The notes below the pieces were generated by a model. It saw nothing but the letters and a program-made list of their open reading frames with translations, was not told the DNA's origin and made no database searches. Positions 45,283-56,000 of a stretch of 64,000 nt of DNA are shown here, one piece after another (positions within the stretch are counted from its first letter, which is position 1; every line of letters starts with the position of its first letter). The position numbers and the translations under genes were made by a program. This stretch comes from Maribacter luteus (GTDB lineage Bacteria; Bacteroidota; Bacteroidia; Flavobacteriales; Flavobacteriaceae): NCBI RefSeq assembly GCF_009674825.1, contig NZ_WKJH01000005.1:1-64000 (forward strand), read 5' to 3'.

Positions 45283-45738
45283 GACTAAATAAATGAAAAA
45301 TATGAATATAAAAAAAGCCAATGTTGCCACCAGCTTTAAACTAAACTAACTCATACAAAGAACGTCTCCTCCGAAAAGAGGCCAAACAAAAATACCGAAT
45401 AACAGCCATGACAGGGTTAGCTTACGTTAAACCTTAGGTTAAGTTTATGTTGCATTGTATGAACGCATTAACATAACTTTAAATGAGGCCTAGAGCAATA
45501 CCGGGAAACAAGTATGGCCCTAAATGTTTTTCATAAGTAGAACATTATATAATGCTACGTATTAAATAGATACGGCCATCTACATACTTAGAAAAGCAAG
45601 CTGACCAAATTTTTAACCTAAAACGTAATGCGTTAAAAATCAAATGGATTACATCAAAAGAAACCAACGTATTTAAAGACCTTTACATTATTAAGTTGAT
45701 AAAGCATCAACATAACAACAACCCTTAAAACAAACTCT
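45283..45738. other. Non-coding gap with imperfect inverted repeats
   Basis: No gene is convincing here. ACCTTAGGTT and a loose inverted pair, GTTTATGTTGCA and ATTAACATAACTT, lie around 45430-45480. This may be an operator region for the small genes that follow; no exact -7 box is seen. Confidence 0.35.
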
Positions 45739-45900
45739 ATGTTACGTTGGACAGTTACTTTTATAATTTTGGCGATTATCGCCGCAATATTCGGATTTGG
45801 TGGAATAGCAGCCGGTGCTGCAGGAATAGCAAAGGTGCTTTTCTTTATTTTTCTAGTACTTCTAGTAATCTCATTACTGACCGGAAGAAAAAAGGTGTAG
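45739..45900 (+). CDS. DUF1328 small membrane protein
   Basis: This 53-residue protein starts [20 protein letters not shown] and continues [22 protein letters not shown] to a basic end (TGRKKV). The two-helix pattern with the [12 protein letters not shown] motif is the DUF1328/YtjA-like family. Members are often under general stress or envelope-stress control. It is missed by length filters but is clearly coding. Confidence 0.88.
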   Translation: MLRWTVTFIILAIIAAIFGFGGIAAGAAGIAKVLFFIFLVLLVISLLTGRKKV

Positions 45901-45976
45901 TCATAGTTAATTGGCCTATTTGACCTTTTCATAAACAATCAAAACATTCAGATTAACATTAAAAACCCAAAAAAAC

Positions 45977-46168
45977 ATGAGAAAATCATTAGTTTATTTT
46001 ATAGTAGCCTCTTTTTTTACACTATCGTTATCAACTTTTGTTGGTTGTAGGGAAGATAAATCAGCAAAGGAAAAAGTTGAAGAAGGTATTGAAGAAGTGG
46101 GAGACGGAATTGAAGAGGGTGCGGAGGAAATCGGAGATGAAATCGATGATGCAACCGACGACAATTAA
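45977..46168 (+). CDS. Small acidic lipoprotein
   Basis: This 63-residue protein has a signal peptide with lipobox (TFVGC, Cys about residue 24). The mature part is 40 residues of nearly pure E, D, G and K with an amphipathic V/I spacing (EEGIEEVGDGIEEGAEEIGDEIDD). No catalytic fold is likely. The tail recalls heptad repeats and may bind divalent metal or partner proteins in the envelope. It follows the DUF1328 gene by 76 bases. Confidence 0.72.
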   Translation: MRKSLVYFIVASFFTLSLSTFVGCREDKSAKEKVEEGIEEVGDGIEEGAEEIGDEIDDATDDN

Positions 46169-46250
46169 AATTTTAAAGTCGAAACCAAGAATCAATCATT
46201 TTTGCATCAAGAATTCTTATCCGATTTTGCAGTAATTCAAAAAATAATAT

Positions 46251-46394
46251 ATGGGAGTATTTAAAGATAAAAGAAAATTTAAACGCAAAGTAGAACAAAG
46301 TAATCCTACCAACCCTACTGGGAACATCAATATCGAAACCAATACATTCGATATAGAAAAGGATTCGATCAGAGAGCAACAGAATAAAAAATAG
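46251..46394 (+). CDS. 47-residue hypothetical peptide
   Basis: The frame MGVFKDKRKFKRKVEQSNPT continues to ...DIEKDSIREQQNKK and ends just before a terminator. It has a basic N-terminal stretch and polar centre, and no family is recognised. Its place in the run of tiny genes (45739-46394) and the following terminator support expression. Confidence 0.5.
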   Translation: MGVFKDKRKFKRKVEQSNPTNPTGNINIETNTFDIEKDSIREQQNKK

Positions 46395-46420
46395 TTGTTG
46401 CTTATGAATTGAAAGAATAA

Positions 46421-46448
46421 ATGGCACAGTGGATTTACACTGTGCCAT
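46421..46448. terminator. Terminator after the tiny-gene cluster
   Basis: ATGGCACAGTG (46421-46431) pairs perfectly with CACTGTGCCAT (46438-46448) across a 6-nt loop, followed by T-rich sequence. Confidence 0.85.
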
Positions 46449-46553
46449 TTAATATTGTGTCTTTAGAAAATGACTTCCTGAACAAATGCGAATACGCTTG
46501 ACAGAAAATCATTCCTGATTTATTCGATAGTCAAGAAAGAACATTCTCGTTTA

Positions 46554-47969
46554 TTATTTTTTCCATACCCCTTCCATTTCCTCAAGGGTTTTTCCTTTGG
46601 TTTCGGGAACGAACTTCCAAACTAAAATCATCGCAAGGATTCCCATGACACCGTAAATCCAATATGCAAAGCCATGATTGAATTTTTCTAAAAGAAAACT
46701 GTTTTTGTCCATCATAGGGAATGTCCATGATACCAAGTAGTTGGATATCCATTGTGCAGCTACGGCAACGGCCAATGCCCTACCCCTAATTTTATTTGGA
46801 AAAATCTCTGATAGTAACACCCAAGTAACAGGACCCCAGCTCATCGCAAAACTTGCCACATAGACCAACATACAGATCAATGCAATTATTCCAACGGTTT
46901 CCGAAAAGAATACGGTGCCAAGACCGAACATGGATAATGCCATACCCAATGCCCCGATGATCATCAAAGGTTTTCTACCATATTTATCTACAGTCATAAT
47001 GGCCAAGACGGTAAACAATAAATTGACCGCCCCTACAATAATGGTCTGTAACAAAGCCGTATCTGTACCGGAACCCATATTCTTGAATATTTCGGGCGCA
47101 TAATACAATACGACATTAATACCGACGAATTGTTGAAATACCGAAAGTAGCACCCCGATAACGATGACCGTTATCCCGAACGAAAACAATTTTCCAGAAC
47201 GGTGTTCTACCGTACCCTGAATTTCTTTAAGAATTTTTTGCGCGGTTTCTGCTCCGTTCACTTTAGTTAAAACAGATAATGCTTTTTCTGGTTTCGATTT
47301 TAGCACCAATGACCTTGGCGTATCAGGAACAAAAAACAACAATACAAGGAAGAGTGTAGCAGGAATGGTCTCTGAAGCGAACATCCAACGCCACCCTATA
47401 GTATTCAACCAAGAATCATCACCTTGGCTAGCTATATAGTAATTCACAAAATATACCACCAACATACCGAAAATAATGGCGAATTGGTTCAAGGATACCA
47501 GTTTACCCCTAATATTCGCGGGGGCTATTTCAGCTATATACAGTGGAGAAAGCATCGATGCCAAGCCCACGCCAATACCGCCTATAATACGATATACCAC
47601 GAAAATATAAATAAAGGTATGATCCCCTTCGCCAATAGGTTTTAAGAACATTTCCGGCATTGCAGAACCCAAAGCTGAAAAAAGAAAAAGAATGGCTGCC
47701 AGGATCAAACCTTTTTTACGCCCTAAGGTTTTACTGATGACCCCCCCTGAAATACCTCCTATTACGCAACCGATCAGGGCACTTGATACTACCATTCCCA
47801 ATCGGGAATTGGCAGAAATTTCATCCAAGCCGAACGGCATTACGAAAAAATGGTCTAATGAGCTTACGGTTCCTGAGATTACGGCTGTATCATAACCAAA
47901 AAGTAGCCCTCCTAAAGTGGCTACCATGGTTATGGCAAATAGATAGGTTGAATTGGTTGATTTGTTCAT
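46554..47969 (-). CDS. MFS sugar/H+ symporter (sugar porter family)
   Basis: This 471-residue protein has 12 membrane helices. Sugar-porter signatures are visible: GGLLFGYDTAVISG in helix 1, a G-R-K-K loop (TLGRKKGL) and R-I-I-G-G-I-G-V-G-L-A-S near helix 4. The PESPR-like motif reads VPDTPRSL, then QQFVGINVVLYYAPEIF in helix 7 and GRKPL between helices 8 and 9. It is of the GLUT/XylE/GalP type and probably imports a hexose or pentose with protons. The GH63-like glucosidase upstream on the same strand suggests it takes up the released glucose, though a 337-base gap lies between them. Confidence 0.9.
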   Translation of the reverse strand: MNKSTNSTYLFAITMVATLGGLLFGYDTAVISGTVSSLDHFFVMPFGLDEISANSRLGMVVSSALIGCVIGGISGGVISKTLGRKKGLILAAILFLFSALGSAMPEMFLKPIGEGDHTFIYIFVVYRIIGGIGVGLASMLSPLYIAEIAPANIRGKLVSLNQFAIIFGMLVVYFVNYYIASQGDDSWLNTIGWRWMFASETIPATLFLVLLFFVPDTPRSLVLKSKPEKALSVLTKVNGAETAQKILKEIQGTVEHRSGKLFSFGITVIVIGVLLSVFQQFVGINVVLYYAPEIFKNMGSGTDTALLQTIIVGAVNLLFTVLAIMTVDKYGRKPLMIIGALGMALSMFGLGTVFFSETVGIIALICMLVYVASFAMSWGPVTWVLLSEIFPNKIRGRALAVAVAAQWISNYLVSWTFPMMDKNSFLLEKFNHGFAYWIYGVMGILAMILVWKFVPETKGKTLEEMEGVWKK

Positions 47970-48306
47970 TGTGCAATCGATTAAATTGGTTTTAATTACT
48001 GTGCAAGATAACCCTAATTTTTAAGTTAAGAATCACTTAAGTAATGAAGATTTTAAACATTGAGGACAGAAATGATTTTCAGGATAAATTAATTTTAAGT
48101 AATACAATAACATAGGAAATTTCGACCTTTTTAGAACCGATTTAATGTGTTGTATTCTTTTTCCCTTTCCGATTGAATAATCCTAAAAATAAAGCTAAAA
48201 GCATTTTAAAAGAGAAACGATTACCTAGAAACCATGAATTAATACATTGTTCCACATAAACCTTTAAAATTCCTTATCTGTCATGAAAAACAAAATAGCG
48301 ATGAAA
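47970..48306. other. Non-coding gap between transporter and glucosidase
   Basis: No coding frame, terminator hairpin or exact promoter box is seen here. The transporter may use its own unseen promoter. Confidence 0.4.
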
Positions 48307-50943
48307 TCACTTTTTTGAACGATTTATCTCTTCGATAAGATTAGCTACCAATGCGGTCCAACCTGTTTGATGGGAAGCACCGACACCACGGCCATTGTTA
48401 CCATCAAAATATTCGTAAAAAAGAATAAGGTCCTTAAAATGTTCGTCTTTGTATTTTTCTTTATCCAACGCATGAATAGGTCGATTACCTTCTTTATCCT
48501 TTTCAAACATCCCAATTAACCTTTTGCTAATTTCAAAACCAATTTCCTTTAAATTCAAATAATTACCACTTCCTGATGGAAATTGAAACTTAAGATCATC
48601 TTCAAAGTAATTATGATATTCCTTTAAAGTACCGATGAACAAATAGTTCATTGGCATCCAAATAGGCCCTCTCCAGTTAGAGTTGCCCCCGAAAAGATTC
48701 GTTTGGGATTCGGCCGGTTCATAGCTAATGCCGTAATTGGTCCCATTAATTTCAATATTATAAGGTTTCTCGTGCCCTTTGGATAAAGAACGTATACCAT
48801 GGCTTCCCAAAAATTCTGATTCGTTCAGCATACTTCTAATCAAAATATCCATACGCTTTTTGGGTACCAAGGAAAGTAAAACATCTTTATCGTTGGCATA
48901 ATCCTCGATAACCTGATATTTGGCGTTTTCCTTACGGTATTTACGAAACCACTCCATACTTGCACGAAAACGGGGTAATTTATCCAAGGTTTCTTTTCGA
49001 ATATTAAGTACTGCCGCTAGGGATAACAAGCCCGAAATGGAACGAACCTTAATGGGTACCGATCGCCCATCGGGCAAAATCAACGTATCATAGAAAAATC
49101 CTTCATTCTCATCCCATGAGCCTGAGGAACCTTCCCGCAACTTGTTCAAAGCCTCTGCGATAAACACAAAGTGACCAAAGTATTTAATGGCCATATCCTC
49201 GAAAGTATCATCTTCAATGGCAATTTCCAGGGCAATTTCCAACATATTAAGACAATAAAGGGCCATCCACGAAGTGCCATCTACCTGTTCTAAAATACCG
49301 CCTCCCGGGATTCCACCACTTCGATCAAAAACCCCAATATTATCCAAGCCTAAAAACCCTCCTTCAAAAATATTCTTATCGAACCTGTCCACACGGTTTA
49401 TCCACCAAGTAAAATTAAGGGCCAGCTTATTGAACATTCGCTTTAAGAATTTCAGATCCCCTTTACCGGTGTCCCGTTCCTCGATTTGGTAAATATGAAT
49501 GGCCGCCCATGCCTGTACCGGCGGATTCACATCACTGAAATTCCATTCATAGGCTGGTATCTGACCATTAGGCGCCATAAACCATTCTTTGGTAAACAGT
49601 AGCAACTGTTTCTTTGCGAATTCAGGATCTATCATGGCGAAAGAGACACAATGAAAGGCCGAATCCCAAGCTGCGAACCAAGGATATTCCCAAGCGTCTG
49701 GCATGGAAAGGATATCATGGGTTCTTAAAGTTTTCCAATTACTGTTGCGCCCATTGGTTCGTTCAGGTACGGGATTATCTTCCGAATCGGTATTTAACCA
49801 TTTCTCTACTTCGTAATTATAGTACTGCTTGGACCAAAGAAGTCCGGCAAAGGCCTGTTTTTGAATTTCCCGCTGTTCTTTGGATGATTTTCGGGTCACC
49901 TCATTCAAAAACTCTTGGGATTCTTCTTTCCTTTTCGAGAAAACAGCTTCAAAACCTTTGTCAAAAGGTGCAGATTCGGGCTCCTTTGTTAATCTTAGTT
50001 TTATGACCCGGGTTTCTCCCGCTTTCAGGCTTAGTTCATAGAGTGGTGAAAATTTTGTTCCTTCACGCCGCTTCTCCGCCAGCGAATAATCATTTTTGAT
50101 TACCGCATCATGAAAAAGGTCTTTTTTAAAAGGATGGTCATTTTCCTCACCAAAAATCCTTTTACGATTCGTTTCATTTTCAGTGAACAAAAGTTTTGAA
50201 GGTTCTTCAAAATATAATCTATAATCCCCTACATAGGGATGCCTTATGGAAACGGAAGATGACCCCTTAACCTTTTTGATTATCGGTTTTTCCTCCATAT
50301 CAATAAAGCTCCAAAAATTGCGTATCCACAAAGTAGGAAGCAGATACACCGGTGCTTCTTTAGGTCCTCTATTGCTAATCGATATTTTAATAAGTAAATC
50401 TTCCGCATCGTCCTTTGCATATTCGGTAACGACATCAAAATATTCATTGTTATCGAAAATACCTGTATCAAGAAGTTCATATTCATGCTCTGCCTTACCC
50501 CGTATTCTATTTTCCTCAACTAGTTTTGAATAAGGAAACCGGTTCTGAGGATATTTGTACAGATGTTTCATGTACGAATGTGAAGGCGTGTTCTCTAAAT
50601 AGTAATAAAGCTCCTTAACGTCCTCTCCATGGTTGCCCCGAGGTCCCGAAAGACCGAACATACGTTCTTTTAGTATAGGATCTTTCCCGTTCCAAAGGGT
50701 TACCCCAAAACAGATGTTACAATAACGATCGGAGATTCCCGCAATGCCATCTTCACCCCAACGATACGTTCTGCTTCTGGCATGATCGTGTGGCAGATAA
50801 TTCCATGCATCACCGTGTGAACTATAATCTTCCCGCACAGTTCCCCATTGGCGTTCACTTAGATAAGGACCCCACTTAAGCCAATCTTTGTCTTTTGAAT
50901 AGTGTTCTTTTAGTCGTTTTTGCTCTTCGGATAGATTTTGCAT
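48307..50943 (-). CDS. GH63/MGH1-like glucosidase
   Basis: This 878-residue cytoplasmic-looking protein has no signal peptide. The C-terminal (alpha/alpha)6 barrel shows EYPWFAAWDSAFHCVSFAMIDPEFAKKQLLLF, GGFLGLDNIGVFDRSGGIPGG and the sugar-site stretch GGNSNWRGPIWMPMNYLFI, all typical of GH63-like alpha-glucosidases. The N-terminal half is beta-rich with EDYSSHGDAWNYLPHDHARSRTYRWGEDGIAG. Catalysis on alpha-glucosides such as glucosylglycerate or a storage sugar is plausible; substrate specificity cannot be read. A -7 box lies about 30 bases before the start. Confidence 0.87.
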   Translation of the reverse strand: MQNLSEEQKRLKEHYSKDKDWLKWGPYLSERQWGTVREDYSSHGDAWNYLPHDHARSRTYRWGEDGIAGISDRYCNICFGVTLWNGKDPILKERMFGLSGPRGNHGEDVKELYYYLENTPSHSYMKHLYKYPQNRFPYSKLVEENRIRGKAEHEYELLDTGIFDNNEYFDVVTEYAKDDAEDLLIKISISNRGPKEAPVYLLPTLWIRNFWSFIDMEEKPIIKKVKGSSSVSIRHPYVGDYRLYFEEPSKLLFTENETNRKRIFGEENDHPFKKDLFHDAVIKNDYSLAEKRREGTKFSPLYELSLKAGETRVIKLRLTKEPESAPFDKGFEAVFSKRKEESQEFLNEVTRKSSKEQREIQKQAFAGLLWSKQYYNYEVEKWLNTDSEDNPVPERTNGRNSNWKTLRTHDILSMPDAWEYPWFAAWDSAFHCVSFAMIDPEFAKKQLLLFTKEWFMAPNGQIPAYEWNFSDVNPPVQAWAAIHIYQIEERDTGKGDLKFLKRMFNKLALNFTWWINRVDRFDKNIFEGGFLGLDNIGVFDRSGGIPGGGILEQVDGTSWMALYCLNMLEIALEIAIEDDTFEDMAIKYFGHFVFIAEALNKLREGSSGSWDENEGFFYDTLILPDGRSVPIKVRSISGLLSLAAVLNIRKETLDKLPRFRASMEWFRKYRKENAKYQVIEDYANDKDVLLSLVPKKRMDILIRSMLNESEFLGSHGIRSLSKGHEKPYNIEINGTNYGISYEPAESQTNLFGGNSNWRGPIWMPMNYLFIGTLKEYHNYFEDDLKFQFPSGSGNYLNLKEIGFEISKRLIGMFEKDKEGNRPIHALDKEKYKDEHFKDLILFYEYFDGNNGRGVGASHQTGWTALVANLIEEINRSKK

Positions 50944-50973
50944 ATTGTTAATGAATAGGAATGGTTAGTGTAA

Positions 50974-50981
50974 CAAAGTTA
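50974..50981 (-). promoter_or_regulatory. Candidate -7 box of the GH63-like gene
   Basis: Read on the minus strand, TAACTTTG matches TAnnTTTG 30 bases before the ATG at 50943. No clear -33 TTTG is spaced correctly. Confidence 0.4.
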
Positions 50982-51253
50982 AACCATTGGAAGGGTTTTT
51001 ATAGACTTTTAAACACATCTTGTTTTCTTCAATTAGCAACTTATCCTATTCAAAATACTCCGGTGATTATCATCTAAAAGCCATGAATACTTCATACCTC
51101 GCAAACTCTTGATGAGTAGGTTCTGCGAACGGAAATGAACACACACAACATTCAAATGCCTATAAATCAATAAATAAGAAAAATTAATTGTTTTTGTCAA
51201 TGGTTCTCACCAAAACCGAAGAAAATTCATTTGTTGTATCTATACAAAACAAA

Positions 51254-51282
51254 AAAGCCTTTCGATTTCTCGAAAGACTTTC
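51254..51282 (-). terminator. Terminator after tRNA-Asn
   Basis: AAAGCCTTTCGA and TCGAAAGACTTT form a 12-bp stem with one mismatch. On the minus strand a T run follows, just downstream of the tRNA. Confidence 0.8.
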
Positions 51283-51292
51283 TATTTTTATG

Positions 51293-51366
51293 CTCCTCCT
51301 CTTGGGCTCGAACCAAGGACCCTCTGATTAACAGTCAGATGCTCTAACCAACTGAGCTAAGGAGGA
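51293..51366 (-). tRNA. tRNA-Asn (GTT)
   Basis: The minus strand gives a full cloverleaf. The acceptor is TCCTCCT/AGGAGGA, the D arm contains AGCTCAGTTGGTTAGAGC, and the anticodon stem TCTGA/TCAGA encloses CTGTTAA (anticodon GTT). The T arm is GGTTCGAGCC with flanking CTTGG/CCAAG pairing. The discriminator base is G and CCA is not fully encoded. Confidence 0.96.
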
Positions 51367-51466
51367 ATTTACATTGCTTTATTACCTAAAGCGGGTGCAA
51401 ATATAAATGCTTTTTTCAAATACGCCAAACAAAAACTGTTTTGCGATTAAAAAAAATAGAATTAAA

Positions 51467-51493
51467 AAATCGGGGAAATAAATCCCCCGATTT
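51467..51493 (-). terminator. Terminator of the susC-susD operon
   Basis: AAATCGGGG (51467-51475) pairs with CCCCGATTT (51485-51493). On the minus strand it follows the SusD stop and precedes a T-rich tract. Confidence 0.8.
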
Positions 51494-51513
51494 AAATACA
51501 CATATTTTACCAA

Positions 51514-52998
51514 TTATTCGGCCCACCAAACATCTACCGTAGGTTCTTGCCAATTAGCGTTAACAACATCTTCATTGGAGTTCTGTTCAGAATCCGGATA
51601 AACGGCCCTTCTATACCATAGACCTGTATATTCGGAATCATCACCCTCTCCTTCTAAACGTAATGCTAAATCTTTAAAAACATCACTAGAAAAATCATAT
51701 CGTCTAAAATCATTATACGTTTCAACATTTAAATAATTGGCAATATACTTTTCTTTCATAATATGGTTCAGCATTAAGTTATTGACTCCAACATCCACTG
51801 CGCTATCCGCCATATAATCTGATCCGTCCGCGCTCAATTTCTCCATACTTGCCGTTATTCCCTCCATATATGCCTCATAAGCCGTGATATTGGCCCCAAC
51901 ACTGGTTTCATTACCCCCATTGGCTAAGAAAGCAGCCTCGGCCTTAATGAACATGGCCTCTGCATAAGTTATAAGTGCCAAAGGAGATGTAGCATTAGTG
52001 TAATACCCACCATCTTTAAAAAACGTATTGGCATCTTCCCCATCAGAGGATTCTCCTTCTCCACCATTAACAAAACCCCTCCAGGGATCACCTTCAGAAC
52101 CATCATTTTGAAACATAATGGGCAAACGCGGGTCAATATCTACCAAACCACTCTCAAAAGGGTAGCTAGTACCATTCATCATACTTACAATTTGATCATT
52201 GGGAGCCCTATAATAGTTACCCGTGTTCCTAGTGAGAACGTTATTGGAATACCATGGGTTCAACTCTTCACTTGGAAAGTCCATCTGAAAATCATCATCT
52301 ACGGAAGTAAAACCATTTTCAATAGTACCCAACACGTCTGTTGCTGAATAAATTCCCTTTGCTATCAAATGTAATTGTAACCTCGCCTTAATGGTAAATG
52401 CAGCTTTCAACCATTGGTCAATATCCCCTCCATAAATCAAATCCTCATTACCGACAGAGATATTTGAGTTATCTTCAGACTGAAGTGAAGAGATGGCGCT
52501 ATCCAACAAAGTTATAGCAGATGCATATACTTGTTCCTGGGTATCAAAATCGGGATATGGATTCTCGGTTCCGTCAGTTGCTTCGGTATAAGGTATGTTG
52601 TCCCACATATCGGCAGCCAAACTGATATTGATAGCTTCAAGGATCTCTGCAATGGCCCCATAATGTATGGCCCCACTATCTTCTGCCTTCTCCTTAATTG
52701 CCTCTGTGTTGGGCAAAATATAAAGATAAATCTCACTCCATGCAGAGGACATTTCAGAGAATCCCGCCGCGGCATAACCATACCCTCCAAAATACTGTGT
52801 ATAATTTCCTGCCACGGTTTCGGCGTAGTATTGCGTATAAAGGGTACTATGTATAACAGGACCTAAAAGATCGCTCATACCCAAATCATCAACGTTAACC
52901 GATGCCGAAGGTGTGTTCACATCAAAATAATCGTCGCTACAGGCTATAAAACCAAAAAGCAAGGTTCCAATAAATATATTTTTAATTACATTTCTCAT
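51514..52998 (-). CDS. SusD/RagB-like nutrient-binding outer-membrane lipoprotein
   Basis: I start at the ATG at 52998 (494 residues); the longer frame begins inside the SusC 3' end. The N-terminus MRNVIKNIFIGTLLFGFIAC is a lipoprotein signal (Cys20). SusD features include the helical TPR-like core (SDYFDVNTPSASVNV, QEQVYASAITLLDSAIS) and the C-terminal MKEKYIANYLNVETYNDFRRYDF. This belongs to the SusD_2/SusD-like subgroup. It caps the SusC transporter and captures an oligomeric ligand at the cell surface. The start is 16 bases after the SusC stop; ligand unknown. Confidence 0.92.
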   Translation of the reverse strand: MRNVIKNIFIGTLLFGFIACSDDYFDVNTPSASVNVDDLGMSDLLGPVIHSTLYTQYYAETVAGNYTQYFGGYGYAAAGFSEMSSAWSEIYLYILPNTEAIKEKAEDSGAIHYGAIAEILEAINISLAADMWDNIPYTEATDGTENPYPDFDTQEQVYASAITLLDSAISSLQSEDNSNISVGNEDLIYGGDIDQWLKAAFTIKARLQLHLIAKGIYSATDVLGTIENGFTSVDDDFQMDFPSEELNPWYSNNVLTRNTGNYYRAPNDQIVSMMNGTSYPFESGLVDIDPRLPIMFQNDGSEGDPWRGFVNGGEGESSDGEDANTFFKDGGYYTNATSPLALITYAEAMFIKAEAAFLANGGNETSVGANITAYEAYMEGITASMEKLSADGSDYMADSAVDVGVNNLMLNHIMKEKYIANYLNVETYNDFRRYDFSSDVFKDLALRLEGEGDDSEYTGLWYRRAVYPDSEQNSNEDVVNANWQEPTVDVWWAE

Positions 52999-53014
52999 TA
53001 CTTCAAATTTTTTA

Positions 53015-56000
53015 TTAAAAACCAATTTTTAGACCCATGGAATAGCTTTCGGTCAAAGGAATCCCTTTACCTGAGAATCCATAAATGTTACTTCCTGCGC
53101 TATATGCACTTCCTTCTGGGTCGTAACCATCATAAGGGGTCCATAACAATATATTATTGGCACTGACACTAAACACCAAATTATCAAAAAGATCCTTTTT
53201 CCCAAATAATTGTGTAAAGTCATAACTAAGTCCTATACTCCTTAACTTTACCCATGACGCATCTTGCAGGTAGTTTTCCGCAGCACCTGTAAAATATGTC
53301 CAGCTTCTGTAATAACTTTCATCCAAACCATATGCGGTCGGTGTTGTATTGGTAACATAAGTACCGGGGGAATTAGGATCTTCCATAACCCCATCGAATA
53401 CATAATCGTCTATGTTTCTATATTCTGTAACTTTACTTGTGCCGTTACGAATCATGTTTCGTCTTGCCCAACTGTATTTATCCCCTCCTTCTTTCCATTC
53501 TACTAAGAAATTGAGTCCTAAATTTTTCCATTTGATATTAGTGCCCAGAGACATTATAAAATCAGGTAATGCGTTCCCGACGATAACATAGCCTTCACTA
53601 TCATCTATCTCTGGATAGCCCTCGGAATTAATAAAAAGCTCCCCGTCAACATAGGTCCAATTGTATCCATAAAGGGATCCCATTTTATCTCCCTCCTTGA
53701 CCCTAAGGTACAATTCAGGAGCCCCATCACTGGCAAAAGTCACACTTTCTACATCATCGGGTAAATCAATTACCTCCCCTTCGGTTGTTGAGAAATTATA
53801 GACCAATTCCACATTTAGGTCATCGGTTTTCACAACATCACCACTTACTAAAAGTTCGTGCCCCCAATTTTTATAGTCCCCTGCATTTCTTGTGACTGAG
53901 GACAAACCTGTTGAATAGGCCATATTCACATCGAATATCTGGTTATTGACCTTTGAGGTGAAGTAAGAATAATCGAACCGCAACCTGTTTTTGAAAAACC
54001 TGAGATCCGTACCAACTTCCCATGTTCTTGTTCGTTCAGGAACAAGGTTCAAACCCGTACTGGTACTTGACCTAAACCCTCCTACACCATCAAAAGGAAA
54101 ATCCCCATCGGCTACGAAATAGTGCCCACTATCACCAAAACCAGGTCCTTTACCTACTTCTGCCCATGAAGCCCTTAATTTACCAAAGGATAAAATGGTA
54201 CTTTCCGAAGCTATATCCTCAGAAAACAAATAGGCACCACTTACCGATGGATAAAAGAACGAACGGTCTTCTTGGGGAAGTGTGGACACCCAGTCATTTC
54301 TTCCGGTAAATGTCACGAACAACTTATCTAAATACTCTAACTTCAATTCTCCGAACAAACCTACATTACGAACTTGGGTGACACTATTTGAATTATCCAA
54401 AATGGTAGCATTACTAATATCATTATAATGCGCAATATTCAAATTTTCACCATACATACGATCATAGTTGCTTTTGGTATCCGAGATTTGATTACCCAAA
54501 GAAAATGTGGTGTTGAAATCTTCGCTCCAATCCTTGGTCATAGTTGCCAAAAAATTAGATTCAATACCTGTGAAAAGTATGTTTTCATTTACTATAAAAC
54601 CACCAACCTGAGAGCCTGTATCCAATTCAGGTGGAACAAAACGATTACGATGGTCCGAATAATTGTCTATTTGTGCCTGATAGGAAAAATTAAGCCACTC
54701 CAAAGGGCTCCAATTAAAGGTAACATTACCGATCCATCTATTCACATCATCTGTCAAGGCACTAACTTCGGCAAAATAACGGGGGTTATCGATCCAAGGC
54801 GTGTAATTACGTTGTGTGCCATCAGCATTTTTATAATCATTCATGTCAAACGTTGGTGAATAATAGGCCAAAGAACTTATAATCGACTTGTCACCACCAT
54901 TCGCCCTTCGCCCTCCGGAATTCGTGAATTGTACCGATGAACTTATCTTGAAATTGTCCGTTACCTTATATCCTCCCTTAAACCTGAAGGATAACTTGTC
55001 ATAATACGAGTTTGGAACAATACTCTGATCGCTGCTGTTACCTACCGAAAAGAAGTAATCGAACTTATCATCTGCACCACTGATATTAAAGTTCACTTGA
55101 GTATTGATTCCTGTAGAGAACAAATCATCAAAAATATCATGGAATTTATCATTGCTCAAATCCAATACGGTATCATCATCATATTGAAAAGTATCAACTG
55201 AGTATTCAGGGCCAAAAGAATAGAATGGTGTGCTGCTACCGGTTAAGGTATAACCCGTTTCCGTATCTGGTGTATAAAGCACTCTGGGTGAACCAAGATA
55301 ACCTTCCCTATATTTTGTCTGTAATTCCGGTACTTTGGTCACATTTCTAAAGGTGGTGTTCATGGTAACATTAATCCTTGCCTTGCCGAACTTCCCTTTT
55401 TTAGTGGTAATGATAATTGCGCCGTTTGCAGCCCTAACACCATAAAGGGCGGTTGCCGCTGCACCTTTAAGCACATTATAACTTTCGATATCCTCAGGGT
55501 TTATGTCGCCCGACCTACTGGAAAAAGCAAATTGCTCAGAACTACTTGGTGCATTAGAACCTGCACTTGGCAACACATTCCCCGATATATTATCGTTGTT
55601 GATTGCTAAACCATCTACAATAATCAAGGGCTGGTTATTTCTCCCAGGATTAATGGAAGAAATTCCCCTAACCAAAATATCAACACCTCCACCGGCCGAA
55701 CCCGAAGCCCGGTTGATCTGCACACCTGCAACACGGCCTTGTAAAGCCTCAACGGCACTTACCTGACCAGCTAAAATAACATCCTCTGTATTTACTTTGG
55801 TCACGGAATAGCCCAAGGACTTTTCCTTTCTTTCTACACCAAAAGCCGTTACCACAACCTCGTCCAGTTCATTAGTGTCCTCTTCCAACGTAACATCCAA
55901 TCGATTCCCTGTCACCTCGATTTCCTTGCTGGTAAATCCTAAATAGGAAAAAACCAGAATCTCACCCTTAGAGGCCGCAATCTGAAATTTGCCGTCAAAA

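Noticed and set aside
45654-45938. 94-residue minus-strand frame
   Set aside because: It is antisense to the DUF1328 gene, whose motif and length are convincing on the plus strand.
54428-54859. 143-residue plus-strand frame
   Set aside because: It is inside susC on the opposite strand; composition (I/T/R-rich) is that of a complement frame.
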